DNA from: Polytrichum commune
Lineage: Eukaryota; Streptophyta; Polytrichopsida; Polytrichales; Polytrichaceae
Length of the DNA stretch: 64,000 bases
Direction: 5' to 3'
Assembly: GCA_950295325.1 (NCBI GenBank)
Contig: OX485805.1
Coordinates: 57,374,758-57,438,757 of the forward strand
The position numbers and the translations under genes were made by a program. The notes under the pieces are model-generated. The model was not told where the DNA came from. It saw nothing but the letters and a program-made list of their open reading frames with translations, and searched no databases. Below, piece after piece: positions 34,701 to 46,349 of the stretch. The first letter of the stretch is position 1. The number at the start of each line of letters is the position of its first letter.

Positions 34701-36626
34701 CTTTCTAATACAGAAGTTATTAAACTTCTGAACCTCAAACACCTAGCAGACCATACACCAGATGGATTTTCATCTCAACCCAGAATTATTAGAAACCCCC
34801 TTCCTGGTACCGGGACAAACCTACCCAAACGATATCCTGAAAACCCAACCTCTACCCATAGACCACCTAAACGAACTAAATCTCATTTCACAGCCGAAGA
34901 TGTCCAAGACTTGAAGACTGAAGACCGGGACAGGAATATGTATTTTGGGGAAACATCTGAACCATCTGATCCATCTATCCTCAAATCAGATCTTACCCTG
35001 GATTCTAACCCAGCTACCCTGAAACAGGCTATGTGCAGACCAGACTGGCCACAGTGGCAACAGGCCATTGAAACCGAATATAACTCCCTTCAAAAACACA
35101 AAGTCTTTGGTGATCTATCATTAGGCCTAGACAAACCACCTGTAGGTCATAAACTAATATTTACCAGAAAATTCAATGCTGAGGGAGAGATAATCCGATA
35201 TAAGGTCAGATTAGTGGCACAGGGATTCACACAGCGACCTGGCATTGACTATGATCAAACCTACAGCCCAGTAATGGATACAACATCTTTCAGATATTTA
35301 CTAGCTTTGAAGGTTCATATGAATTTGCATATTTACTTATTAGATGTTGTTACAGCCTATCTTCATGGTGAACTAGATTCTATTCTGTACCTAGCACCTC
35401 CCCCTGGATTTCTGAAAAGTAATTCTAACCCCAAACCAGGGAAATTTGCAGGGCTCAGAATATATAAGGCTTTATACGGTCTGAAACAGTCTGGTCGTAC
35501 CTGGTATCATTACTTATGTAATTTTCTAATTGCACAAGGTTTTATATATAACCCTACTCTACCATGCATATTTACTTTTATTAAAGATTCTGACTTTGTT
35601 ATTTTGGCAGTTTATGTTGATGATTTAAATATAATTGGTGCATCAGACCTCTGTAAGTATGCCCAGAACATTTTGACTCAGAAATTTGATATGAAGTTCC
35701 TAGGCCCTACTTCATTCTGTTTAGGACTTCAGGTTCATTATGTACCAAATGAGGGTATACTGTTGCACCATGAAACCTATGTAAACAAAGTACTTAAGGA
35801 ATTTCAGATGGATAAATCTAATCCTTTAGTTGCACCTATGATCGGGCGTAGCAAAACTAATCAGGATCCATACCAACCTCGTGAGGAGGAGGAGGAGGAA
35901 ATCATAGATAAACCTAAGTACCTCACAACGGTTGGGATATTTACATATCTAACAACTCATACCAGGCCTGATATAGCCTTTGCAACCAACATTCTAGCAA
36001 GAAATAGTCAGAACCCCACAATCAGGCATTGGAATGGAGTAAAGCATCTTATGAGGTATCTTCGAGGGACTTCTGATTTAGGCCTATTCTACAGAAAAAC
36101 TAACAATCCTGAAATTTCAGGTTTTGCAGACTCCGGCTTTAGAACTGACATGGCTGCAGGCAAATCACAAACTGGATATCTATTTCTGAAGAATGGTGCT
36201 CCCATTTCCTGGAAGTCCACGAAGCAGACAATCACTGCCACCTCTACTAATCATGCAGAACTCCTAGCATTTCATGAGGCTGCAAGAGAATGTGTTTGGC
36301 TTCGGACCATGGAAAATATTCTAATGGAGCAATGCAAAATCAAGACCAGGAATCAGCCAACAGTCATTTATGAAGACAACGTTGCCTGCATACAACAGAT
36401 GTCATCCGGATTTATTAAGGCTGATCGTACTAAGCACATCAGCCCCCACATCTTTTCATTTAGTCAAGACTTAATAGAGAAAGGCCAGCTAAAAATTAGA
36501 AAAGTAGAATCAGAACATAATTTGGCAGATATGTTGACTAAGGCCTTGCCAGCCTATAAACATAAAAAGTTATTGGCAGAAGCTGGAATGAGGACACTCC
36601 ATTCACTAACCTCTCCTGGTTGTTAA
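34701..36626 (+). pseudogene. Copia reverse transcriptase and RNase H
   Basis: Uninterrupted part of the pol frame, which is open from about 33894 to a TAA at 36624-36626. RT blocks: KLIFTRKFNAEGEIIRYKVR, LVAQGFTQRPGIDYDQTYSP, LLDVVTAYLHGELD with the first catalytic Asp, ALYGLKQSGRTWYHYL, and AVYVDDLNIIG with the YVDD active site. RNase H follows: SGFADSGFRTD, SQTGYLFLKNGAPISWKS, TATSTNHAEL and VIYEDNVACI. All catalytic positions I can identify are intact, so only the upstream frame breaks prevent expression. Confidence 0.95.
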
Positions 36627-36700
36627 TACTCTTTTCTCATCCAAGGTTTTGTCCCACTGGGTTTTCCTTGGAGGAGTTTTTAACGAGGTTAACACCAGGT

Positions 36701-36710
36701 TGAGGAGGAG
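36701..36710 (+). other. Polypurine tract of copia element
   Basis: TGAGGAGGAG lies immediately before the 3' LTR and is the plus-strand primer for reverse transcription. It abuts the TG of the LTR exactly. Confidence 0.85.
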
Positions 36711-37067
36711 TGTTAAGAAAGCTGTTAGCTAGTACAACCAGGTGTTAACTAGGCTTTAGTTTAAAGACATAAGTGTAAGGGACCAGGGTATTAACCTGGA
36801 TACCCGTATATATACTTAGGCCTAATCAATATAGTTAGTGGGCTAACATGGACATCAGCCGGCCATCGCCGGGTATAGACCTGTGTAGTATGAAGTAGAT
36901 GTGCTGATGGTATACGGTGCAGTAGACTACTGACACCTGGCCTTCATACCCCCTGGCCATACACTACTGTATATATACCCCAGATTTACCATTAAGGGCA
37001 TTCAATTCATTGAAGTATTCATGCACCAAAACTCTGTCTCACTTGTAGTCTACATATACTTCTAACA
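36711..37067 (+). repeat. 3' LTR of copia element
   Basis: 357 bp with TG...CA ends. The only difference from the 5' LTR is C at 36722 against T at 30659. Confidence 0.95.
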
Positions 37068-37410
37068 CCCCCCAAGCAAGCAACCCCCCCCCTTCACACA
37101 ATCCATCCATCCATCCATGCACTTATCATCCATTCACACAACGGAAAGCCCCAAGCTCTCGACGTCTTCCCCCCAAGCAACCAACCCCCCCCCCCCCTCT
37201 CACACAATCCATCCATCCATCCACTTCTCATCCATTATTCGCACCACCAACGGAAAGCCCCTGAGTTCTCGACGTCTTCCCCCCAAGCAACCAACCCCCC
37301 CCCCCCTCACACAATCCATCCATCCACGCACCCACCCATCCATCCACTTGTCATCCGTTATTTGCACCACCAACGGGAAGCCCCCCGAGTTCCCGACGCG
37401 ACGTCTTCCC
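37068..37410 (+). repeat. ~100-bp minisatellite, right part
   Basis: Three further units of the array split by the copia element, with the TCTCGAC or TCCCGAC marker near 37154, 37264 and 37389. If the element and its duplication are removed, the marker at 30629 falls about 100 bp before the one at 37154. The original array was therefore continuous, with about eight or nine units. Confidence 0.85.
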
Positions 37411-37464
37411 CCAAGGCATCGGGAACGAAAGCGACTCAATGGCCTCGAGAGAAGCAAGCGAGCG

Positions 37465-37488
37465 GGGGGGGGGGGGGGGGGGGGGGGG
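37465..37488 (+). repeat. Long G run
   Basis: About 24 consecutive G residues. This is a strong candidate for quadruplex formation and an error-prone site for sequencing and assembly. It separates the minisatellite from a GC-richer stretch at 37490-37800. Confidence 0.8.
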
Positions 37489-39077
37489 CCGTGCCGTGCA
37501 TCCCCGGCTGGGCCGTGGACGACGTGGCGCCCGCCGTACGGGCTTCTCGGGTGGCCGGTACTTTCCGTATGTACAATCCGTGCGTACCCATGGGCCCCAC
37601 TCTCCCCTTTCACACTCCGGCACTTGGCTTTTGACCCTCGGGCGACCAAAAAGCTTCCCCCGTGTCATATGGGTGCCCCCTTTGGGCCGCCCGACTGTCC
37701 AATCATGGCGTTTCCGTCAACGGTCTCCAAAGCTCCCCCCCTCTTTCCTCTCCCTTTCCTTCCCTTCACGGATCGATCCAAGGGTGGGTGGTGGTGGTGG
37801 TGGTGCTTGTTGTTGTTGTTTTCTTTTCTTTGTGGGTTGTGGAAAGATATCGAGGGGCTCTAACTTCTTGTGGTTGGCAAGTAGCATATTTGGGTCGACC
37901 GGGGTGTGCGGCCGTTCCGAGTGTTTGGGAGAAATCATGGGAGCGTTCGATCGGTGGAGTAGGTATGATGGTGTTCTTAGACTAGGTATCTTCCCCATCT
38001 TGTACATATTGAAGGCGCGCCGTGCGCTTTGGGAACCGGGTGGACCGTGTCCTTCTTAGTGTGATTCACGACTTCCTTCGTTGAATCCCATCATGTTTTC
38101 GCATGCAAATTCTAGGTTTGTGCGTAAAAATCGGACGTGACGAGATCGTAGACATGCACTTTGATATGTGCAATTAGGTTGCCTCACACTAACATATCGA
38201 CATCAGTCCATAGTACTTTCAATCTTTACCTACCACAAGAACAAAATACAGTAAGAAAATGTTTTTGTAATTTTGTAATTTGGTTTTCACCAAAGATGAT
38301 TTGCATGGGTAAAGAGGCAACCTATTCGCGATGGTGGCGAGCTACTTGCACATATTAGTGTAGTTATATCGACAGACCCTATCATAGAAATGATCGAAAC
38401 TAATCTCATATACAAATTCAAACATTTCTTGTTGTAAACATTGTTTTTTCAATCACATGTACATTGTGGGAAAATACACATACATAGAGGTTTTTCCACC
38501 ACATCACTTCCCAAAGTATGTATAAGGAGAGTTCCCATCATACGTTTACAGCTTTTGTTCCACATACACTTTGTTTTGCAATGTGCATATGCGTTGACAG
38601 CGTAAACAACACACTATCATATGTATTTTTATTTATTTATTTTTAGAACAAATCTTTTGTCCAAGATTAACTTTGATCTTGGATTCAATGGTGCTACACC
38701 AACGGTGCATGATATCCTCTTTAGATGGCTTGAAGTTTGGCGGGGCTTTTTATGCAAGCCATTGACAAACTTGTAGCCCTCGACTCATATACCCTAGGCA
38801 ATTAGGTCTAAGGATTTTTTATTTTATTTTTTCTACATTTTTGCATTATTGCACCAGATGATGGGATCTCGAATCCCGTGAAAGGGCAAACTTAACATGC
38901 GAAACCGTCGACTCGACTCCACCCCTAGTGCCCATATTTTAGTACACCGTGAATGCTTCAACTTCGAGCGTTATGCATAAAATGCCAGCTTGAATCAGAT
39001 CCAATCGCTCCCACTTCTTTGTTGAAGAAATTGAAGTCTACCTGGTATGCGGCTTCAAATTGTGAGGCCCAGGGATA
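37489..39077. other. Intergenic, GC-rich then AT-rich
   Basis: 37490-38060 is GC-richer with overlapping open frames on both strands. These frames exist because stop codons are rare in GC-rich repeats; no domain is seen, and a (GGT)n/(TTG)n tract lies at 37784-37815. The remainder is ordinary AT-rich DNA. Confidence 0.5.
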
Positions 39078-39079
39078 TA

Positions 39080-39500
39080 AGGTAGAAATACTATAACCCA
39101 TGAAAATAAGGTGATTCGCAATGAAGATCTGGCCTGACAATCATGAGATAATTTCCCAAGATAGACGAGAAGGATTCATGAAGAATGCAAGTTGTTTCAT
39201 ATTTTTCTGCCCTATACAAAAAATGCTACAATTTTTCAAAGTGGAAAATTGTCCAAACCCCTACTCGTTCACTAGATTCTCTCTACACCGAACATGGTAA
39301 TCCGCATTTCCATAAAGAACATCGCCTAAATCGGTTACCTCATGAGTACATTAACACTTGACTCCCATTGGCTACACTAAGTGTACACACATTAAAGTTG
39401 CCGCTGAGCCATCATCAGTTTTAGAAATGGCACTTCACCATTATGATGGCGGTCTAGTGCACGGCTAGAGGGTGGTTAATGGGTTATAGTATTTCTACCT
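39080..39500. mobile_element. TA-flanked MITE with perfect inverted ends
   Basis: The inverted ends match exactly over 24 bp including the flanking TA (39078-39101 and 39479-39502), starting TAAGGTAGAAATACTATAAC. Removing TA as target duplication leaves a 421-bp element with AGGTAG...CTACCT ends. The same AGGTAG ends and TA target occur in the insert at 18982-19294. Confidence 0.8.
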
Positions 39501-39907
39501 TAAGTCAAGTTATCTTGTTGGTGGCCACAAGCTTTTGGATGCCATTCGATTCTAAAAAAAAACACATTGGGCTCCAAGTTATTGAACTTCACGGGTGACC
39601 GACCTTTGCATGTTGCGGGAAAGGTGCCCACGCAATTGATTTCGGGCTCGATATCATTGTTTTCTTGTGGGGGGCCAAGCCACTCGGGTTCCTCTTTCTC
39701 TTCTTTTCTTTCTTGTGGGAGGGAAATTCACGGCTTGGATCTTGTTCTTTGGACGAGAGCATAAAGTAAGATATTATATCATCGTAAAAAGTAAGTTCAT
39801 CCGAAAGGAGTTGTTGGGTGTGTGAGAACTAGATTCCTCACCATGCCATTGGCACCTGAATTGAATGCCTTAGACGTTTGTAAGGTATGTGCACCTAATG
39901 TGGGCCG

Positions 39908-39996
39908 TGTACCTAAAATGGACACAACTTTGAGGTAGGTTTTCATTTCACGTCTAGAATCTAGAGACGTCATAGATTGTGTCCATTTTAGGTACA
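39908..39996. repeat. 89-bp palindromic hairpin
   Basis: Perfect 20-bp inverted arms (TGTACCTAAAATGGACACAA and its complement) surround a second inner palindrome, CGTCTAGAATCTAGAGACG. The hairpin could be a tiny fold-back element or a recombined MITE end. Confidence 0.75.
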
Positions 39997-40019
39997 TTAT
40001 ACTTCAATTCTGAAGGTGT

Positions 40020-40385
40020 ATTGTACTCGAAACAACCATTAACACCACCACAACGTAAGATCATCATTGCTTACCGCACCTCGAATCATACATCTATCAT
40101 TGCAACTAGATGGTGGTTGATTACCCCTATCTCAAGAGATTATAGATTATGCCACTTCTGCTCTTATAGCGTAGTTGAAAATGAAGCACACTATGTGTTG
40201 GAGTGTCCCCTACAAAACTCCATTAGAGATCAGTTTCAATCATTATTTTGAGAACGTAGTATTAGGGAGTCTCGAGTCCTCCTTTCAGTTGGACCATCAA
40301 GTCGCTATTAGCCTCTATAATCTCACAGAGGCTACCGCACTCCGGCACTCTACAAAATTAGCCAATTTGACACCATCTTAATGTA
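40020..40385 (+). pseudogene. LINE ORF2 C-terminal zinc-binding remnant
   Basis: Translation gives IIATRWWLITPISRDYRLCH, then CSYSVVENEAHYVLECPLQN and IRDQF. The CHFC...H-x4-C pattern is that of the zinc-binding domain that ends many plant non-LTR reverse transcriptases. A frame change near 40250 continues into LFENVVLGSLESSFQLDHQ-type sequence with a plausible tail. No RT catalytic region is present, so this is a 5'-truncated relic, as is common for LINEs. Confidence 0.6.
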
Positions 40386-40576
40386 CTTCTAGTCCCATAA
40401 GCCTTTTGACTTCCTAGACTTTACAACCAATACAATTTCAGTGTACAGAGAATGAAGGAGTATGTATCGAATATTGGAGTGATCTAAGTCAGAGGAAGCA
40501 ATATATTTACATCAAAACTCTTTTCAAGATTGAACCTACATGTATGTTGTAGGAATAAATTTGATTTGGCATTTAA

Positions 40577-41093
40577 GGGCGGGTCTAGACTTGGAGTCAG
40601 GGCTCAAAAATGGGCTAGGGTGCAAGAAATCCACTCCTCTCATTGGTAGAGAGGCTGGGACTCGCCTCTTCAAGTTTACACCATGAGTTGGGCCAATTAA
40701 CAAATAAATGATTTTATTCATCATGACAATGGCCTCAAGCCTTGGAAAAGAGAGCTCCCAACCTTATGAACTCTTTCCCTCTAGTTGAGGCCATTGTCAG
40801 AGCTTTTATTTGCTTGTAGTAGTTTATTCTTTGAGCATTGAATAGGAGGGGAGTAATTCTGAATTTATTATACTTTAATCATTATCCATAGAATAGTTCA
40901 TGAGTACGTTGGAGCCCTCTCATAATTGCAACCTCCAAATGGCCTCAACCCCACCTAAATAGGTTTACACATGAAAGGAATGAATGGAGTTAGGTTACTT
41001 TCTTATTAATGGCCTTGGGGGCCCATTTGCATGCCACATGGGACATATTGGCCTTCGTTCCCAATGGCCTTGGCCCCAAGTCTAAACAGGCCC
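40577..41093. mobile_element. Harbinger/Tourist-like MITE
   Basis: A 517-bp insert with imperfect inverted ends of about 25 bp (GGGCSKGTYTAGACTTGG) and a TAA flanking duplication (40574-40576 and 41094-41096). G-rich GGGC termini and a TAA/TTA target fit PIF/Harbinger MITEs. There is no coding capacity. Confidence 0.7.
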
Positions 41094-41429
41094 TAAGATA
41101 CCAAAAAAGAGTTGCATAACTTATGCAAAAAATTGTTGAATTTATGAGGCTCTGTCTTTTCAACTGTAGAAATTTGGTGCAGGAATCAGCCTCTATGCAC
41201 TTTTGATGAGACACAAAAGTATTTGGGTCCACATTGAATAATTTGTGTCCCATTGATATCACATTTTCTATAGCAACTCAATAGTGAATGTTTTGAATGA
41301 CTTGTACTTACTACACCATTCATAAACTGTAAGGATCCACATTTACAATTTAATATGGACCACAATGACTCCAAAATCAACACTAAGATTTTCTTGCAAA
41401 ATGTGGTCTGTACCAATCTTGGACCCATA

Positions 41430-41680
41430 TATAGGTGAATGCATTAGTATAAAAAGCCAGCATTATCAACGGTATCAAAGCACTTACTTGTGAATATCAA
41501 AAACTGTTCACTATTTTAAAACTGATACTTGGTTGGTATGTCGAGGTGAGAGAATCTCTGTATGCTCTAGTACTGTTTTGGTCAATATCATTATAAACCA
41601 TATTGATACTAGGGCAACTTTATCTAGGTTTGAAGGTTCTTGCATGGTATATAGATCCGAATGGTATAAAAAAAAAGAGT
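41430..41680 (+). repeat. Dispersed repeat (GAGGTGAGAGAATC family), copy 2
   Basis: Same ordered blocks as 15040-15290: GAGGTGAGAGAATC, AACCATATTGATACTAGG and GGTATATAGATC. It is diverged and has no clear ends. Confidence 0.4.
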
Positions 41681-41912
41681 GAAATCCTCATCATACATAC
41701 CCAAATGTATCCAAAAAATACATAACCAGTCCAACACTGGTGTGTACCATTGTTGTACCACACGAGACATTTTGATGGTCAAAATGGAGTATTGAATCTT
41801 TTGTACATGTTTTGTGGCAAGACCGTTGTCATTAGTGTGCATCACACTAAAGCACTCGAAAACATTTGTGTCAAAATTACGATGTAAATCAAAGATTGAT
41901 GACACGACAAGG

Positions 41913-44000
41913 TTAGGGAGGGTTATGGCTTTCCAAGAAACTGTTTGATGGAAAACTGCAAAGCATTTGTTGGAGGGTGTCTAGAATCCCAGAATCTACC
42001 AAACAAACTTTCATCTTGCTTGAGAAATCCAGGTTGAAGAAGACTAGCAACCTAGGCCTGTAAGGATTAAACCGTCCTGTACTCAAATTACCTGAGGTAG
42101 CACGCAGTATGATTGTTGACATCAGAATCAAAATTGAGTGATTCTGAAGCGGTGACTGATTGATGAGAAATTGTGTTGAACTGTCAGATCTGCAACTTCC
42201 AGCAATCCATCGAGGAGTGAGTACAACACAAGGCATCAATGCATATAACCTAATCTCCACACAAAGTAAAATATGGAGATCACTCTATGTTGCATCATAT
42301 GGAACCCCATATCATCAAATTACCTACTCACAACCACCCCAGGTTTTGCACTCTAAAATTCCTTGTGCAGGAAGTGTTATTTCGGTGCCAAAACCATACC
42401 ATGTCGGGGGAATGCAAATAAAAATTTACCTTAAAATGATGATAGAAAGCAACCGTTTAGCTTTGTAATGCAGTACTTGATTTAGATGTCACATTCTGTC
42501 CACAAGATTTTATCAGAGTGACACATGAAACTTACTCCTTGTCCAGGTGATGATGCTTCTTCAGCGTTGAGGCTCAAGTTCATATCTTAAGAGACAAGAA
42601 AAGACAAGCCATTCAACCCTCGAAGTTGAATTCCTACGATAGCGAAGTTGTTGTAGGTTTCTTCAAGTCTATGAAATGATGCAAAATAATAGTAAAAAAA
42701 TGCACCTAAGGAACATCTTCATCTTGGCCACAGATTCTTTAGAGAGTACCTACCAATGGACACCAAAAAAGACAGGTGTCACAAAGAGATTGGACTATGT
42801 GCTCGAAACATAGCTACCATTCTAGGCTCAATGGTATCACTCCACTTGAAATATAGGTGTCTAATCAAGAAGAGTGACCACATAAGGCTCACATACCTTA
42901 GCCATAGAGTGTATTTGCTCACGAACCAAATGAGGGGAAGAAACAGGCCCATAAAATTCCACAAAGAAGACATTACACAGCACAGCACAGCACAGCACAG
43001 TGCATGGATGATCCCAACAGCAGCACCACCACCAAAGTACAATGAAAATGACACCTGCAAAAACCAAGAGCAAAAGAAATTGGAAGTCATTCTTCAGCAA
43101 GTACCCCTTGCACTTGAAGAAAAAAATATGACTTTTGATACACAAGCTACCTTTGCAAATTTTAAACTTACATGTCTAGCATCCATGAGTATACCTATCA
43201 GTACCTAGTTTCTTCCATGAAGCTCTTTAACATGCCGAGTTCTTGAAATTTGTATCTTCTATTTGAAAAGATTACTAATGCAGAACTGGATGGGCAACCG
43301 TGTATGTAAATTACATCACAGTTGATAAGGAGGAAAACAACTCCACAAACCTGCCAACAAACACACACAAATTACAATATCAATGAAAGCCGTAGCTCTG
43401 TAACCAAAGGTGTTGGGACAAAGTTGATGCTTTGCTGTAATTTTGTGGCACTTGTAATTAGGCACCTCAGGTGCTAATGAAGACGTTCCTTAGGTTCAAT
43501 TTAAGTGCACACATTCATGTTCAGCTTACACACTGCTTACATTAGGTTAATTTTATTTGCATACATTACAAATGCATAGGAAGACCAAGATAGTTTTGTG
43601 GCACTTACAATGTGGCACGTAAGGAACAGCTGTGCATTCACTGGGTCTGAGGCAGAATAATCTTCTCACATTCTAAGACTGTTTCATCAAAGAAAGAAGC
43701 AGGAGATCACCCTTGATAGCAAATAAAGATTAAAGCCTACATAGATTTACATGGCTGTATGCTTATTACGCGATTCTCATTGTTCACCATAAAATATCCA
43801 AATCGGAACCTGCCATGGCTGATGCGTGATAAGCAATGTGCATGAGTACCACCACCTCACACCATTCAGTCATGATGTCATTTTCACCATATCCGAGCTC
43901 TTTGACATGCCTTGAAGGATATAGAAACTAACCTTTTCTGGCAGCTGCAATTTGATGCAAAGCGACTGGAAGTGATGCAGTCTTAGGTCAGCACACATCA
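41913..44000 (-). other. Possible minus-strand intron-containing transcript
   Basis: Several good minus-strand splice-like sites are strung together: AAG|GTATGTGAG near 42891, TTG|GTAGGTACT near 42753, GGA|GTAAGTTTC near 42530, CTCAG|GTAATTTG near 42088, and a short CTGCCAGAAAAG|GTTAGT segment near 43945. Peptides beside them include GPVSSPHLVREQIHSMAK and NLSLNAEEASSPGQ. I cannot join them in a consistent frame or name a family. This could be a real gene, a pseudogene or chance. Confidence 0.2.
42976..43000 (+). repeat. (CACAG)5 microsatellite
   Basis: Five perfect pentanucleotide units. Confidence 0.9.
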
Positions 44001-44221
44001 TGAGTCTAATTTGACTCAGAGAATTTCAATCTTGTATACATCTTCCTGATCCTGCATAGCATTGACTTTCCCAGGTGTCTTGTGTGCAATATGCCTGTGC
44101 ACCTGCAAGTAAATTTGCAGATACAGACTTCTAAAAGCTTTCCCACAAGAACACCAACATCTTTTCTTACACAAGGTTTGCCTGCCTGCTTCAGAGACAT
44201 TGGGAATTCTGGGATGAATTT

Positions 44222-44919
44222 GTGGGTGCTCGCCTCTTATCTGAATGAAGAGCTATCTCTGTGGCTCCATTAAACTGTTATAGTACATTGACGACAAAGA
44301 AATTAGGTCAATGACAAATGTTCAGTCCCCACTCCTAAACATTGAAGGAATTCCCATGAATATATTCGGAGGCTCCTTTGACATCAACAAGTTGAAGTCA
44401 ATGGCAGGTCACGGCAAGCATTTCAGCGCACACTGTCTGAAGGATTCTGGGACTGCGGTGTTACAACTTGTGAGTGCTTGCCTCTTGTCTAACTGAAGAG
44501 CTATTCCTGTGGGCCCATTATAAGAGGGCATGGAGGACAAAGAAATTAGGTCAATCACAAATGTTCAGACCCAACTCCTAAACATTGAAGGAGTTCTCAG
44601 GAGTATGTTCGAGGCCTTATTCTACATCAACAAGTTGGATTCAATTGCGGGTCATGGGGAGCATTTCTGAAGAACTTTGAACCTGAAATACCACGACTTG
44701 TGAATGCTTGCCCACTATCTAAGAGAAGAGCAATACCTGTGGCCCTATTACAGGCCATGGAGGGGAAATAAATTAGGTCAATGACAAATGTTCAGACCCA
44801 AGTCCTGAACATTTAAGGAATTCCCAGGAGTATGATCGAGGCTTCTTCGACATCAACAAGTTGGAAGTCAATTGCGAGTCATAGCAAGAATTTGAGCCTG
44901 CAATATCACGAATCACGAT
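44222..44919 (+). repeat. Three tandem ~230-bp repeats
   Basis: Three head-to-tail copies start near 44222, 44470 and 44700. Shared blocks are GTGARTGCTTGCC, GAAGAGC-AT-CCTGTGG, GGACAAAGAAATTAGGTCAA, TGACAAATGTTCAG and CTTYGACATCAACAAGTTG. The copies are 75-85 percent alike by eye. No intact frame runs through all three, so coding origin is unproven. Confidence 0.8.
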
Positions 44920-45924
44920 CCAGCTTCAAGTCAATCTCCTACACGTGCACCATGTCCTATCCTCTGTAGATTCGGGTGCACAGTGCACACCGACCGCACG
45001 AGGATTGAGCAACTGACAAAAGGTATCCATGCATATGGTATCCTCCGATTTGGGTGGGAATCGCTGTGTCTGATGAGGGCTGTAATAAACGCATGGATAT
45101 GGATTGATCGTGGATGCTTGGTGGCCAATATTGATTAAGGCTGCCTGGTGCACTGATGACCTAACCCTAATTTCTGGGGCCGAAAGAAAGACGTATTTAT
45201 TCAACAGAAACTATGTCCGACACATGTACCTCTGCCACCTCAGTGTCCATGGCCGAGATTATCCACATGAGTCGGCATGACGACTGTGTTGCTGGCCTTA
45301 ATTTGGGTAACCCCGAAACAGTGAATTTAAGACTTTAAGGATCAGGTCATGGACTTGGCAGTCCCCACAACCCCAAAAATAGCCATAAACTGTAGTCGGG
45401 TTTACTTTTCTACTTGGTATCCCCTTATTATTGTTTGTTTAAGCCTTCCTCATACACTGGTAAAACATAAGAATTACCCCGCCGCGGTCACTGCAGCACT
45501 CACATGTGCAATTTTTGAAAGGAAAACGTGTGAATTTGACAGTCTCTTAATTATTTAGCATGAACGGACTAAGGATGCATCCGATCAAGACTTCATGTAG
45601 CCACAGGCATGGAGTAAGTATCTCCCAAAGACCCCACGTTCAATACCGCCCTATCTGTAAACTCACTACAAAGGGAGAGCAAATCTTTACAAAATTGGAC
45701 AAGTATAAGCTTAGAGAGGAGTTCTTGGCTCATCAACCCAACGCTGTCCACTTAACCCACTTTCTTCTACATTCGTTACATCATGGGCACTTGCACATGC
45801 GATGGAAACTGGAAATGACAACCGCCACACTTGACTACATTCTTATTATTTCGAATGGGAGGAGACAGGATTGAACAGAAATTTGGCGATGTGTTGTTTG
45901 GTCGGAGTCGATGGTCTCAATCTG

Positions 45925-46320
45925 TGTCCCTGCAAGCAAGCAAGGTGTGAGGATTACGGATTAGACTCCCAAGCCTAATTGGGTCCTGTAGAAATCAAGT
46001 AGACCTGAGTTGTTAGGTCGGAGCCCATAGCTCCGTTCCTCCGGAAATCTCTGTCTTTTCAAGCAACATGTGAGGATGAAGGAAGACTGCCAAACCTGAA
46101 TGGGTCCTGTAGAAATTGAGTGGACCTGAGTTGAAAATCTGTGTCTCTGCAATCAAGCAAGGTGTGAGGGATTTGAGGAAGACTCCCAAGCCTGAATGGG
46201 TCCTGTATAATTCGAGCGGACCTGAGTTGAAAATCTGTCCTTGCAAGCAAGGTGTGAGGATTGAGGATCAAGACTCTTGACCCTGAATGGGTCCTGTAGA
46301 AATCAAGTGGACCTGAATTG
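45925..46320 (+). repeat. Four tandem ~100-bp repeats before an open frame
   Basis: Four units share GCAAGCAAGGTGTGAGGATT, GACTCCCAAGCCTGAATGGG, TCCTGTAGAAATC and GTGGACCTGAGTTG. The last unit ends about 30 bp before the ATG at 46350, so the array occupies the upstream or leader position of that frame. Confidence 0.8.
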
Positions 46321-46349
46321 TGCAGCAATTTAGGTGGTCGGAAGCGGCA

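Larger units (their letters stand above)
30648..37067 (+). mobile_element. Young Ty1/copia retrotransposon with broken genes
   Basis: A 6,420-bp element with 357-bp LTRs (30648-31004 and 36711-37067) that differ at one base: T at 30659, C at 36722. Gene order is gag, protease, integrase, reverse transcriptase, RNase H, which defines Ty1/copia. It inserted into the minisatellite with a CCCCC duplication. Reading frames carry two TGA stops (32254-32256 and 33891-33893) and two frameshifts (about 33140-33186 and 33513-33592), so it is not autonomous as written. The RNase H text (SWKSTKQTITATSTNHAE, ARECVWLR) is reminiscent of the Ivana/Oryco (Hopscotch-like) lineage; that placement is tentative. 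Confidence 0.95.

Noticed and set aside
37117..38059. Several overlapping open frames on both strands with Gly or Pro runs
   Set aside because: They read through the minisatellite, the G24 run and GC-rich DNA; simultaneous open frames on both strands and homopolymer residues mark them as composition artefacts.
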